Source of the DNA: Elasticomyces elasticus
Lineage: Eukaryota; Ascomycota; Dothideomycetes; Mycosphaerellales; Teratosphaeriaceae
Assembly (NCBI GenBank): GCA_035926095.1
Contig: JAVRQT010000010.1
Location: 992,001-1,056,000 of the forward strand
Direction of reading: 5' to 3'
DNA length: 64,000 nucleotides
Shown: positions 1 to 10,996 of the stretch, in pieces
Position numbering within the stretch: the first letter of the stretch is position 1
Layout of the letters: every line of letters starts with the position of its first letter
Position numbers and translations under genes: made by a program
The notes under the pieces: model-generated
The model's input: only the letters and a program-made list of their open reading frames with translations
Database searches by the model: none
What the model was told of the DNA's origin: nothing

Positions 1-158
1 GTAGTAATGCCTCGTTAAGAGGCGGTATACTCGGCGATCTGGCATTCATCACGGTTGGTATCTTGGAGAGGTTGGACTGACCGACCCCTTGTCTAGATCC
101 TCAATGATAGTCTTGCGGTGGTCCAATAATGGAAGTTCTGACAGTGCATTCATGCGAT

Positions 159-1321
159 CTAAAACTTCTTGAACAGCTGCTCTGCTTCAATACTAGCACC
201 GTTCAGTAAGCCCTGCTCGCGGAGCCAGTCTACCCACACTTTCCATTTCTCTCCAGACATGCTTCCTAGCGTCGACCCGTCGGAGTAATGCTCGTTGATA
301 GCTTGCTGGCTGCTGCGTAGGAACTCCTCGGACCGGGGAGGATCACAGTGCTTACTCAGAGTCCGTACAGCATTGTCGACATCGTCCATAGCTTGCTGAT
401 AGCCCTCCTGAGTCGCTGCAACAAAGCTTGCCAGCACCTCGTTGCTAAGCGTAGACGACGAGGCGTTGTATGCGATGACAGGCGAGTAGCCATAAGGTAC
501 GCCATAGTCCTCTGTCCGAAACGCATGCAGCTTGACACCATCGAGCTCTGCTTCGACACCTTCCCACGGCATGAAGACCCACGTGTAGTCTACTTGACCG
601 TCTCTGAGCCTAGAGTAAATGGATGGCAGGGTTAGCGGATCTCCCAGAGTCTAGAAAAGGTTCAGCCTAGCTGCGAGATATCTCTATCGTAAGCCTGCCG
701 AGACAACGAGCTAAGATCGATAGCCGGGGCTTGTGTCTACTCGGCAGTATCGAGATGGCAGGCCTCTAGGGGTTACACCCATCGGTTTGCTTACGATTGG
801 AACAGACTTAGCTTGCCTTGCTGGCGCTCGAGCTTCACTCCGTTCGGGTCACCACCGTCCTTTTTGACCATCGCCTTCACCACCTCATCTTCATATCTTG
901 CATTGTAACTTCCATACTTCTTACCGTTTCCTAGCTCACCAATCTTGCTGAACTGTGTGGAGACGATGGCTGAAGCATCTCGTTGCAGTATGGCATAGAT
1001 GGCACATAATTGCATCGAGCCAGTCTGCTGGTAGGCGATGCAGCTTTCACTGGGACATATGGCCTGTCGAACATGTGTGAGCCATCTGGCTTGCCTGTCA
1101 TCTACAACTATCGAAGAGCATGAAATACCTACCAAGTCGACCTCGCCTTCCTGCAGACGCTTCGCAGGCGTCTTGTTGTAGTCAGGCCCTGGTGAAACTA
1201 GCTCAACTTCGAGGCCATGCTTTTCATAGGCACCTATGGCTTTGGCAACAAAGAGGCCGCTGTGGATTGTGTTGGGAGTCCAGTCAAGAGCGACCTTGAT
1301 CGTGGTCTTGGATGTGGCCAT
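159..1321 (-). CDS. THI5/NMT1-like (ThiY-type) periplasmic-binding-fold protein
   Basis: Three exons: 1321-1133, 1063-795 and 609-159, with introns 1064-1132 and 610-794; 302 residues. The start is the ATG of MATSKTTIKV. The fold is that of NMT1/THI5-like proteins (PF09084), which bind or make the thiamine pyrimidine or related compounds. Visible family motifs are LDWTPNTIHSGLFVA near the N-terminus, DLAICPSES across the first splice junction, GKKYGSYNARYEDE in the middle and DYTWVFMPWEGVEAE in the last exon. I do not see the CCCFC iron motif of true THI5 pyrimidine synthases, so it is closer to ThiY/RibY-type binding proteins. There is no signal peptide. Its 185-nt intron is long for this window. 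Divergent from the STF2-like gene. Family assignment is firm; exact substrate is unknown. Confidence 0.85.
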
Positions 1322-2056
1322 GATGTTCATGCAGTCAAGCAGCCATCCCACGCTTCCTAAAGACACTTTTGCTAGCGTTGTTTCCCAATGGCTTCCCCAG
1401 ACTTGCCCCACGCACGGACAGGGGTGGAGCTGTCAGCACAGTGGACGTCACGCAACGCTTCGTCATGTTCTCCTACACCTTGCATGCTCAGAGGGTGCTC
1501 GCGGTGCCGACCTGCTCTGCGCGATCCTGCCTCAGCTTCGAGAGTTTCATGCTGCAGCAATGATCTAGATGCTTGCTGTACCTGATGCGGTGCTCACGTC
1601 CGCTCTCCTAGACCCGAAGAGCAACCCTGGATAGTGCCGATACCTCGTCGCATGCTCACTGGACAATGCTCAGCCCTCGTCTGTCGTCAGCTCCCCGCGT
1701 ATGGTACTGTACTTCTGTACTCTTGTGAGGCATGTTGTTCACAAAGGCAGCAAAAGAAGGTCCGAAAGCTTGCTACACTCTCAGGAACGTATTGCAAACG
1801 CCTTACACTGTCCGGTAGTTGTGCAGTGCCACGGACGACTGCAGGTACCCAAAGATGATCAACAAGTGAGGTCACGCGATGGCAACTTTAAGCGTATCTT
1901 AGCTCGAGGTGCTCACGCGACCTCCAACATCTCGTGCTTTCCATTCCTCTGTCCTTTGTTCTCAACGATATCGGAGCATCCCAGTCAGCTCCATCATCAA
2001 CAACCACTGAATCAAGCTCACACTCACAACCATCACTCCAAACCAAACCACAAACA
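1322..2056. other. divergent intergenic region
   Basis: Upstream sequence shared by the THI5-like gene (-) and the STF2-like gene (+). I see no convincing gene. I looked for a thiamine-pyrophosphate riboswitch on the minus strand here, because fungal thiamine genes can carry one in 5' introns, and did not find its conserved core. The part just before 2057 is the 5' leader of the STF2-like mRNA. Confidence 0.5.
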
Positions 2057-2695
2057 AGTGAGTCCTGCCCCTGACAGCCACCTCCTAGCAAAGCACGACG
2101 ATAAGCATTGTTGCTCAAGGCATTGGACTCAATGTCACTTCACAATGACTAGAAGTTCAGAGCTGACAGACTACAGTGACTCGTACCCACAAGAACAACG
2201 ACCGCGACCACGTCGGTCTCGCCAACGGCACCGCAGCTCCAGAGGAACATCTCCCTCGCTACTTCGGCAAGGCCGGCATCACCGGCAACGACCCTGCTCA
2301 GACCAAGAAGCAGGGCAGTGGCAAGGGCAACTGGTGAGTGCAAGACGAGGCTTTTTCGGAGCTCACTCTCCTCGACTCTGTTTGTGAAGTGTGAATGCTG
2401 ACTCGTGTTGTTCAGGGGCCGTGCTGGCTCCGAGCTGGAGGACGAGGACTACAACCTAGTCAAGCCCCGTCGTCGTACGAACAGCTTCTCGGCTGCGGCC
2501 GGTCACTCCGCCCTCAAGACCAAGTTCGAGGCCCTCGACCCTGAGGTGTTCTATGAGGAAGACGTTCATGGCCCCATGCAGGGTGATGTTGCTGATGGCA
2601 ATGAGCTGGAGAAGATGAGCACCACTTCCTCTGCGGATACCACTGGCAGCGTTGACGAGGAGGAGGCTGCTGCGGGTGCCGAGGAGAAGAAGTAG
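2057..2695 (+). CDS. STF2: STF2-like hydrophilin (ATPase-stabilising factor family)
   Basis: Three coding segments: 2057 (the A of ATG), 2177-2333 and 2416-2695, with introns 2058-2176 and 2334-2415; 145 residues. The start codon is split A|TG by the first intron (GTGAGT..CTACAG). The resulting start MTRTHKNNDRDH resembles the MTRT start of yeast Stf2. The family hallmark KKQGSGKGNWG spans the second intron, preceded by YFGKAGITGNDPAQ. The rest is charged and low-complexity (acidic, Ser/Thr- and Glu-rich C-terminus), consistent with a small disordered protein. Yeast Stf2 was described as a factor stabilising the F1Fo-ATPase inhibitor complex and as a desiccation-related hydrophilin. The in-frame TGA at 2164-2166 just upstream of the second segment rules out an unspliced start in this frame. 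Confidence 0.85.
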
Positions 2696-3044
2696 CTTGG
2701 CTCAACTCATGGAAGCTTGACCAGTGTGCAATATGATGAAGGAACGATGGACTATGATATGGGAGGCAGTCTTCACGCTCGCTGGCGAGATGCCATTGTA
2801 GCCAGTGAGCAGGCGTTGCAACAATGCTTCGCAACGTGTAACAACAGACGCAATTAGCGACGAACAATGTAAACAAACGCAATGCACGTGAACCACAGAC
2901 CATCGAATAGTTCATGTTGCGAACTCGATCGAGTTCTTGAGGAGATTACAGTCCAGCCATCACTTATAGCTTTGAACCTCCCAAGCGCCGCATGCCCGAC
3001 CACAGCGGCTCAGTGACCGTCTCCGTCCTTACTCGCCTCCATCA
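2696..3044. other. convergent intergenic region
   Basis: 3' untranslated space between two converging genes. Nothing else recognised. Confidence 0.5.
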
Positions 3045-4323
3045 TCACTCGTAGTCCAGCAGATGGGCCACGTTCTGGTAACCACTCGCGGAGATCTGGC
3101 CTGGCAGCGCAATCTTGGCCACATTCACTTTCTTCTTCTTCCCGTCATCCTCTGACTCCCAAGGCGCACGGCAGAACGGACAAGTGACATTGCCCACCTT
3201 GACCTTCTCCCACTGCTTGAAGCACACAGTGTGAATGTTGTTCCCGCACGAGGTGCGGCAGTAGACTGCCTTCTTGTCTCCCTCGAAGTCCGTGAAGCAG
3301 ATTGGACAGTCGTCGGTGAGCGGCTTGCGATTACCATCGGTGGGCTCCTCTTTGGCAGCAATGTCGACAGGAAGCTCCGGCGCATTGTCGAAGATCTCAT
3401 GAAGCTCAGAGGTCAACAAGGCGTTCTGGTACCGGAGATGAGCCAGGTGATCAGGAACCTTGAGTACATTGAGCAAAACGTAAACGACATGCTTGCAGAT
3501 CTTCTGCTCGCCGTTCCTCTGGAACAGGTTGGTGGGGCAGTCACAGGTCGGGATGTGGGAGATAGTCACAGTGTAGACATTGCCTTGGGAGCCGGCCATC
3601 TGGAGCACTTCTGATGGGCAGTCGTCGTGCCTGGCATGGCAGTCTTCCTCACTGGCTCGTTCCCGGTCGATGATGAACATCTTCTCGGTGTTGGCTTTCT
3701 CCTCGAGGGCGCGATACCTGCCGATCGGTGGTGGTCAGCAGTTTGAATCTCGGAGAGGAAGGTGTGACTCACTTATCGTCGGGCTCCGCCACGTACGCCC
3801 GAAGACGTTTCTCGGTTTGGCCAGGCGCGAGCTTGGGGACACGGGATTTGGCACGTTCCATACGCGCATGGGCCGCTGCACCATGCCAGGCGGACCCTTC
3901 GGGTCTCTCGTAGTCATAGCCGCCCTGCCATGTGGTTGCCGCTGTTCTCTTCACTTCCGGAAGCGGGTAGATCTTCGAGTGCGGTGGAACGCGCACCTGC
4001 TGGTCGAGCGGGATAGCACCACCAGCCTTTTTTCCCTTCTTGGGAGCCTTCTTCTTCACTGGCTCCTCGATCTCGCTCTCGTAGTCGTCGGCAGATTCTT
4101 GGTCATCTTCAGGTACAGCGGCGTCGGAAGATAGGCGAGCATGCTTGAGCTTCTTGGTAGGTGCGGATGCTGGTTCTTCATCGTCGTCCTCTGCCTTGGT
4201 AACGGCTTTGCGTTTGCGCTGAGGAGCGGGCGCCTTCACTGCCAACTCTGCCTGTTCTGCGGCGAGAGTCTTCACTGCGTTGCGAACGCGTCCTGATCTG
4301 CGGGGTTCCCCTGTGGTGGCCAT
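3045..4323 (-). CDS. SWIM and RING zinc-finger protein
   Basis: Two exons, 4323-3773 and 3717-3045, split by a 55-nt intron; 407 residues. The first ~150 residues are basic/acidic and low-complexity, with a GEPRRSGRVRNAVKTL start and several Lys-rich patches that look like nuclear localisation signals. A SWIM motif follows (CDCP..CKH in HIPTCDCPTNLF and KICKHVVYVL), then a RING-like finger (DDCPICFTDF, YCRTSCGNNIH, CFKQW, TCPFC). SWIM plus RING is the layout of ZSWIM2-like E3 ubiquitin ligases, where SWIM mediates protein contacts and RING recruits the E2. Fungal copies are mostly uncharacterised. The ligase role is inferred from domains. Ends with a Lys-rich stretch and LLDYE. Confidence 0.85.
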
Positions 4324-5663
4324 GGCGTTTGAGGTTGCGCTGAGACTGGGTGGTGTCTGTGAGGTTGTTAATGTTGAGTTGAGGTGAGATGTGAGAACGA
4401 AAGTCAAGTCAAGATAGTGGGCTGTCTTCGAACGCGCCTTCCTCGCCATGTGATCGCTGCCTGACTGCCTAGCTGTCGCGTCTTCACATGACACGCGATC
4501 TCACCACTTCACCTCGTGCAGATCAACCCATCGCCTCCAGATCAGTGTACGCCAGAAGAACGAGATATCTTGTCCATACAATTCGAGACGCGAATCACGA
4601 AGATGCGCGTCCCTGCAGCTACAACTCTTTCAACGGCACATCTGGGTGACCTCTGAGGCTCGTGACACGCTGCAAATCTTCATCTTTCATGGCGACGGTG
4701 ATTGAGAAGAGAACGGAAGGGAAGGAGCAAAGGAAGAGTCGATGTCAAGCCTCACCCGGCTGCTCCCGCAGCACTCAAGCTTTCTGACGTTCGGTTCTTC
4801 ACTTGACCTCATTCCTTTCAATCCGCCGCATGAACCGGCCTTCTATGTTCACGACTGACAAGCGACGGACAAACGCTTGCACAAGCGTTCAGTTGGTCTT
4901 CTTGTGAGCATGGTCCAGAATTCCAAGAATCTAGGCTCTGCCTTTCTTCGTGGCGTTGAGACACGGCCCTTTCAGCCCCCATACGCGGCACGATAGCCAT
5001 GGTTCTGCGGCGATAGCTGGACCTCAGCCGCTGATCTGCACGCAACGTGGCAGTGGGCTTTGTTTTATTCCCACCGCAAATTACTGATCATTGGGCAGGC
5101 TGCGAAACCACTAGCATCTGCTTCGCTTGTGTAACAGCGGTGTGTGTGGGGACTCTGCATCAAACGCCTGGGCCTCCTGCTCATCCAGATTTTACCACGC
5201 TTTTGGTAGGCAACTCGTAAGCTTTCATCCTCTGCACAACCCTGCCTCCAAGCTTTCCTCTAACTGCGCCCAATCGATCCTCACAAAGCTTGTGCCGAAG
5301 CCAAATTCGCTGGCTTGTCGAGTACATAAGTGGAAGAGCGTCACACATTCGCTGTGTAGTCCGCGACAAGCGAACCTACTGCAGTGGCGCCTGCACGACA
5401 AGGCAAGCGGCACCTATCAGGACGACGTTACACTTAGCGGCCCAAAAGACTGGACCTACGCCTATTACTTTGCTACCTTCTCTGAGCTTTCTCACCTGGA
5501 CACAACTGCAGTACAGCCTGGTCGGGTGACATCAAAAGCAAGGCGTGTACGGAGTGTGCTATCGCTAGAGCGAGGATTTGTGCATTCCGTTCGATCGACC
5601 AGGCTGTTAGTATCTTGAGACGACTTGCGAAGACTGCGGGACTCTGTTCGTGCGTCCGTTGAG
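4324..5663. other. intergenic region, 1.3 kb
   Basis: Divergent upstream space between the SWIM/RING gene (-) and the GPI-type protein gene (+). Open frames here (for example 5127-5618 on +) have no recognisable domain or biased composition, and I treat them as chance. Confidence 0.45.
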
Positions 5664-8600
5664 ATGCAATCTCGTTGGCGTTGCTTGCCTCTTCTCTTCT
5701 TCGGCGCGCAGGCCCTTGCCACCACAACACGTAAGTCATATAGACAACGTGCGATCGGTCTGCGGGTTTTGGCTAACTACGAAGATCTCTGACAAAAGAC
5801 TATGCGAACACAACAACCGAGCGAGAGACTCTGCAGCCTTCTTCGTCTGCACCGGAAACGTCCACTAATGTAGGAGCATATATTGCGCAAGGGCTAGGTG
5901 GTAGTCAGAGCGACTCGTCGGACACACAACAGTCAATTTCGACCCCCGAGCCATCACCTCAGAGCAGTCTCACACTCGCAACTTCGGCCACGTCCCAGCA
6001 CAACACCACCTCGACTTATCTAGCACCCATTACTGGCTTCAGCAGCACAGCCTTGTCGGCCTCCTTCTCGTACGCGACTAATGTCTCCGGGATCACAGAG
6101 GCTGCTCAGTGCTGGTCCGACCTGAGCAGCTGGTATGTGAGCAGCGTTTCATGGTACAACAGCTTTGCTGCGAATAGCACTTTCGCGGTTACGAACACTT
6201 CCCAGCCAAACTTCGACCCCATCAACAAACAGACCACTTTCTACCCGACAAATGTGTCCTCGACGTACACTCTCTGCGATGGATCTCCTCGAGCAGATGT
6301 CTCGCCCTTGACCCAGTACATCACAAGCATCAGCACGTACTACTACACATATCAACAACCGGACCTCCCTTCGTCCTTCAGAAGCCAGCCTTGCACCCCG
6401 ACTCCCGAGCAATGTCGCATCTACTATTACAACTCGAACTTGTACGATCCCAGCGCTGATGCGAGAGTTTGGGAAAGTTTCAACAACGAAACAAGAATGG
6501 AGAACGACGAGGACCGTGCAGCGGCCGATCAGTTAATGAGATACTGCGGGTTTCCTGCGCATTTGAGTGAGCCGTGTAAGTCATTGGAGACGTCACATCG
6601 TTCCGCCCGGTCCGAACGCGCAGTCGCGACTTGGAGGGATTGTACAGTCCCAGCCCAATGCCGGACACCAAGAAGATCGTTCTCCACACCTGCTGACCCC
6701 TCCGCAGGTATCATTGCTGGAGGACCAGTACAGCTCTTCTTCTTCCCAGTGGAAACAGTTGGTGGTGACATGTGTCTATCAAACGGATCTAACATCTCAA
6801 CGATCATCAATACGAAGCCTGAAGTTGTCACCACCCTTGGTCGCGAGTACACATCCGGTTCGGTCTATCTCTCATTCAGCACATTGTACGCGTCCTACGA
6901 TGGCTTCTGGGATCGCATTGGGCCCACGTACAGCGACTACGTGATGACGCTCAAGACAGAAGACATATCAACACACTGCGGCGGAGGTGCCATAGGCTGG
7001 GACTGGGGACCGGCCACTCAGGTTAACTTCGCTGACTGGAACAAACCTCTTCGCGCGGATGTGTACAATTGCCAGAAGCAGTGCTCCAGTACCGCTCCTT
7101 GCTCGACGATCTGGGACAACTTCAACCCATGGCTAGCCGTGCCTACCGTGATCAAAAGCATGGTCCCGCAGTGGAGTACCTGCACGTACAACGACGACAT
7201 GGAAGCGCCACTGTTGTTTGATCCCCCGAAAGCGTTGCAGCAGGTGGCGACGGCAGCGTCAGTCACCATGCCTTCTTCGCCGTCAACTACCGCGGCATCA
7301 CCAAGCTCGACACTCATAAGTCCGCTTCCCGTCGAGACGGGTTCACCGAGCAGCACGCAGAAATCTATGACCAGTGCTATGGGCAGCCCCGGGCCGCCAG
7401 CATCGTACTCTTCCGGAACTGCAGCGTCTGGGTCAAGTACACCTTCAGCTGCAGGGTCTTACGAGTCCTCCGTGGTCCAGTCCTCGGTAGTGGATTCACA
7501 GAGCGCAGGCGAGTCGACGCAGGTCTCTTACAATCCTGCCCCTGGAGATACTAGCGACACGCAACAGAGTTCTACTGGTGAGGATAGAGATCCTGCCAAC
7601 ACGCAAGGCATTCCGTTCACCCCAAGTGCCGACCCAGGCGGCGCTATAGCGTCCGTCTTCGAAAGTGTTGCACCCACAGTAGCTAATGAGGCACCGTCAG
7701 CATCACATGGTAACGTGGTCGCCGCAACATCCGACTCGTGGATGGCGGCAACGACAGCAGTAAAGGAGTCTGGAGCGCCCAATGCTCTGACGGTCTTGCA
7801 TTCTGCACTTAGCTCTGCCTTGGATCCGAACGCCTCTCCCGCCAATGATGAGAGCCATCCCGAGTCAAACGGCTCACTTGGAGACGGCTCAGCCACAAGT
7901 ATGGATATGTCGAGCCAAGCCATTGATATTGCCGGCTCGTCACAGGAGTGGCAGCATGCTGCAGCGACAACATTGACCATGGACAACAAGATCTTCACGG
8001 TTTCCCAAGCACCGAACAGCGATCTCCTGGTCAATGGTATGGTTGTATCGCAAGGCGCTACTGCCACCCAAATCGATGGACAGATGTTCAGCATTGTAAG
8101 CTCACATCTCTTGGCCGGGTCGACCACCGTGGAGATGCCGAGTGTCCCGACGACCGCGGGTGCCATGACTGCAGGTGTCGAGATCGCTGGAACTACACTA
8201 TCAGTCGGTGAACCGGGGTTGCACACGGATGGCAGGACGATCAGCCTTGCGTCAGATGGCCTTGTTCTGGTTGACGCTCAGACGACGGAGCGGTTCAGCT
8301 CCATGCCGACCGATCTGCCTAACGGATCATCGATAATGGTGGCTGGTGCCATGACCCTGACTGCTGCCGCAATATCAGGCACGGGCACTGCTATTGCCGG
8401 AGCTCGTTATACCGTCGGCTCGCTGGTGTTCAGTGTCGAGGAGGATGCCTCCACACCCGGAATTTTGATTGTGGATGGCTCGATCAGCATCACTGTTGGC
8501 GGTGCGGCACAAACTGTCGAAGGACACGCCTTCAGCGCCGCATCGAACAATGTTGCCGTGGTCGATGGATCGACTGTGGGGCTCTCAGCCACTTTAAGAA

Positions 8601-8776
8601 GCGAGGGTAATGCACGGCAGACGGTAGACCCGACCACGACAAGGCCAGCCGATGTTGCAGTAGCTCAAGCTACCGCAAGTCCCAGCGGAAGCGCATCCTC
8701 TGATGCAGCACCGCTTTGCCTGTGGAGGCTGCGAGCAGTACTTGCAGTTGTTTTCAGCGTATCTTGGATAATGTAA
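5664..8776 (+). CDS. secreted Ser/Thr-rich cell-wall protein with GPI-type C-terminus
   Basis: Exon 1 (5664-5730) encodes a signal peptide (MQSRWRCLPLLFFGAQALA). Exon 2 starts at 5799 after a 68-nt intron. A likely second intron is 6576-6707 (GTAAGT..CCGCAG, 132 nt, no in-frame stop), giving 970 residues spliced or 1014 if retained. Order: Ser/Thr-rich stretch; a Cys-containing domain (about residues 100-420, with Cys in YTLCDGS, STHCGGGAIGWDWG, VYNCQKQCSS, APCSTIWDNF); a long Ser/Thr/Ala/Pro-rich stalk; repeats of the type GTTLSV..GLHTDGRTISLASDGLVLVD; then a hydrophobic tail after small residues (SGSASSDAAP), as expected for a GPI anchor signal. The repeats are common in fungal wall proteins. 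Function unknown; a surface or wall role is inferred. Confidence 0.8.
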
Positions 8777-9194
8777 TGTATACGATAGCGTGTAGATCTA
8801 ATGATCCAACTTGGCGACCCTTGATGTCTCTAGGATTCAGTGGGACCAGGAAACGCTGCGATATTGTCGTTGTTTCTGGCATTGCGACATCTTGGCATAT
8901 GTGCTCGATTCGACTAATCACGTGCAAAATTCGAAAGCCCGGAATAGCCGATACTTGCTCACGGTTATTATGCGACAACGAGTACACAACCTGTCAAAGC
9001 GTTCGAAACGTTTCTAGAGGCCAAGTACACCGCTGTCGTCTCATACGAGCACGCCATCTCTTTGTTCGCCACTCCGAACTCATTGACCGCTCCTCGCAAC
9101 CGATTGATAATCCGAGCAACAACACAGCCTCTCTCACCTTCTTACATCTCCGAGACTCCAACTCCTACATCCAACGGCATATCAAATAGCAAGC
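8777..9194. other. intergenic region
   Basis: 3' region of the GPI-type protein gene and upstream region of ATX1. No other gene seen. Confidence 0.5.
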
Positions 9195-9490
9195 ATGGCA
9201 GAGCACAATTACAAGTTCAATGTCACCATGACCTGTGGAGGGTGCTCCGGCGCAGTTGAGCGGGTGTTGAAGAAGCTGGACGGTGAGGAGGAGTAGCACA
9301 AGATCAGAGTGGTTACACTTGCTGACGCAGTATGGCAGGCGTCAAGTCCTTCGACGTCTCCCTCGACACTCAGACCGCCAACATCGTCACAGAAGACAGC
9401 GTCGACTACTCCACTGTGCTCGAAAAGATCAAGAAGACAGGCAAGAAGGTCAACTCTGGCGAGGCGGATGGCGTGCCGCAGGCGGTATAG
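9195..9490 (+). CDS. ATX1: copper chaperone ATX1
   Basis: Two exons, 9195-9282 and 9339-9490, with a 56-nt intron; 79 residues, the usual size. The product is a single heavy-metal-associated domain with the copper site MTCGGC (Cys14, Cys17) in NVTMTCGGCSGAVERVLKKL. The second exon restores GVKSFDVSLDTQTANI and ends with a Lys-rich loop, EKIKKTGKKV. Atx1 carries Cu(I) from the cytosol to the Golgi copper ATPase (Ccc2 type) for loading of secreted multicopper oxidases. The acceptor used (GGCAG at 9338) is the one that restores the HMA fold. Ends only 75 bp from the stop of the converging thiolase gene. Confidence 0.95.
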
Positions 9491-9565
9491 ACCAGACAAA
9501 TCGAGTTTGAGCCGCAAAGGAAGGGCTTTGAGGGATGCTGCACGCTTCATTGGCATACATGGAAC

Positions 9566-10996
9566 CTAAAATCGGGCTTCTACCTTTGTCTGAGTGTCCG
9601 ATAACGCCCACTCGCTGCTCGCAACCTTACTCCTGACACGATCTGCCTGGCTTCTCGTGAAGCCCTTCGCTTCGACCGCAGGGTTGTAGCCCAACCCGTT
9701 CTGCTTGCCAACCTCTTCGTTGGACACAGGCGCGTTCGTCTTGCCATCCGCGCGCTTATAGACTGTGACAACCACAGCGCCGCCAAGACCGAGGTTGTGT
9801 TGGAGTGCAGCGGTCGTGTCTTTGACAAGGCGGTTGTTGGCCCAGCCGCGGAGGTGCCAGACGAGCTCGGCGCATTGGGCAATACCACTTGCGCCGAGAG
9901 GATGGCCTTTGCTGATGAGGCCGCCAGACTAAGCAACAAGGTCAGTAATGTGTGGCACGGTCATGAGGACGCTTAGGCATACCGGGTTGATGACCATCTT
10001 TCCGCCATATGTGATGTCGCCCTTCCGCACCATCTCGTGTGCCTTGCCAGGCTCGCTCAAGCCCAGGGCATCAATGACAATCATCTCGTTGGCGCTGAAG
10101 CAGTCGTGTAACTCGCAAACCTTTACGTCCTTGATGTCAACGCCAGCCTCCTTCAACGCAGCCCGCGACGCAGTCTTGTTCATCTCGAAACCCATCAGAT
10201 CAATCGCCGACCTCGAGAACAGACTCGCGCCATCAGTCGACAACTGCTGGCCAGCAATAAGCACAGCCTGACTTTTGAGGTGCGGCCGTACGTCCAAGAA
10301 CTCCTGCGAAACCAGCACAGCAGCCGCACCACCATCGGATGTAGGACAGCACTGTAGCTTCGTCAAAGGCTCGTGAATCATGGGCGACTTCATGATCTCC
10401 TCCAGCGTGTAATCTTGCTGGAACTGGCTGTATGGGTTCCGCTTGCTGTGCTCGTGGTTCACCCGTGCAATCTCACCGAAGTCCTCAGCCTTCGCGCCGT
10501 ACTTCTCCATGTACTCTCGTCCGGCATTACCAAACATCTGCGCCGCACCGGGAGCATTGGTGATACCCCGCGTAGCCTTCATCATCTCCGCCGTCGTTCC
10601 AGTAGGGTTTGCGCGATCGTTGAAGAAGCTCTGCAGGGATCCTGGGAACATCTTCTCGAAGCCTACAACCAGCACCGCATCTGCCATGCCACCTGCAATC
10701 ATCGTCCTACCGAGGTGGAGGCCAGTGGATCCCGTAGAGCAGTTGTTATTCACATTGTAAATAGGGATCTGTGTCATGCCGAATTGGTAGAAGACGCGCT
10801 GGCCGCAGGTACTGTCGCCGTAGCAGTAGCAGGCAATACCGGCCTCGATCTCGTCGTAGTTGACTTGCGCATCTAGCATGGCTTTTACGCCAGCCTCGAA
10901 GCCCAGCTCGGTGTAGTCTACTTTGCCTCGGGGCTTGATGAACTTGGTCATGCCCACGCCGAGCACGTAGACGGGTGCTTTCTGTTTGGAAGGCAT
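9566..10996 (-). CDS. SCP-x-type thiolase (acyl-CoA C-acyltransferase)
   Basis: Two exons, 10996-9983 and 9928-9566, with a 54-nt intron; 458 residues. The protein belongs to the thiolase superfamily, SCP-x/SCP2-thiolase branch. Active-site Cys region NVNNNCSTGSTGLHLG, His region ELHDCFSANEM, and C-terminal SGGLISKGHPLGASG (spanning the splice) are all present. Such enzymes cleave 3-ketoacyl-CoA, often of branched chains, in peroxisomal beta-oxidation. There is no fused SCP2 sterol-carrier domain, unlike animal SCP-x. The C-terminus ends ARF, at best a weak variant of the PTS1 peroxisomal signal, so location is uncertain. Confidence 0.92.

Noticed and set aside
1322..1900. TPP riboswitch upstream of the THI5-like gene
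   Set aside because: Strings such as CCTGAGAG occur, but the second conserved block (GATAATGCCAG type) is not nearby in the right order. A GAATGCCAG string near position 45 is at the 3' end of the gene and lacks partners.
5127..5618. 163-codon + frame between the SWIM/RING and wall-protein genes
   Set aside because: No domain, no composition bias, no sensible splice extension; overlaps similar-length frames on the other strand.
7528..8226. 232-codon open frame on the minus strand inside the wall protein gene
   Set aside because: It is antisense to a Ser/Thr/Ala-rich coding repeat region, where reverse frames stay open by composition. No domain or start context.
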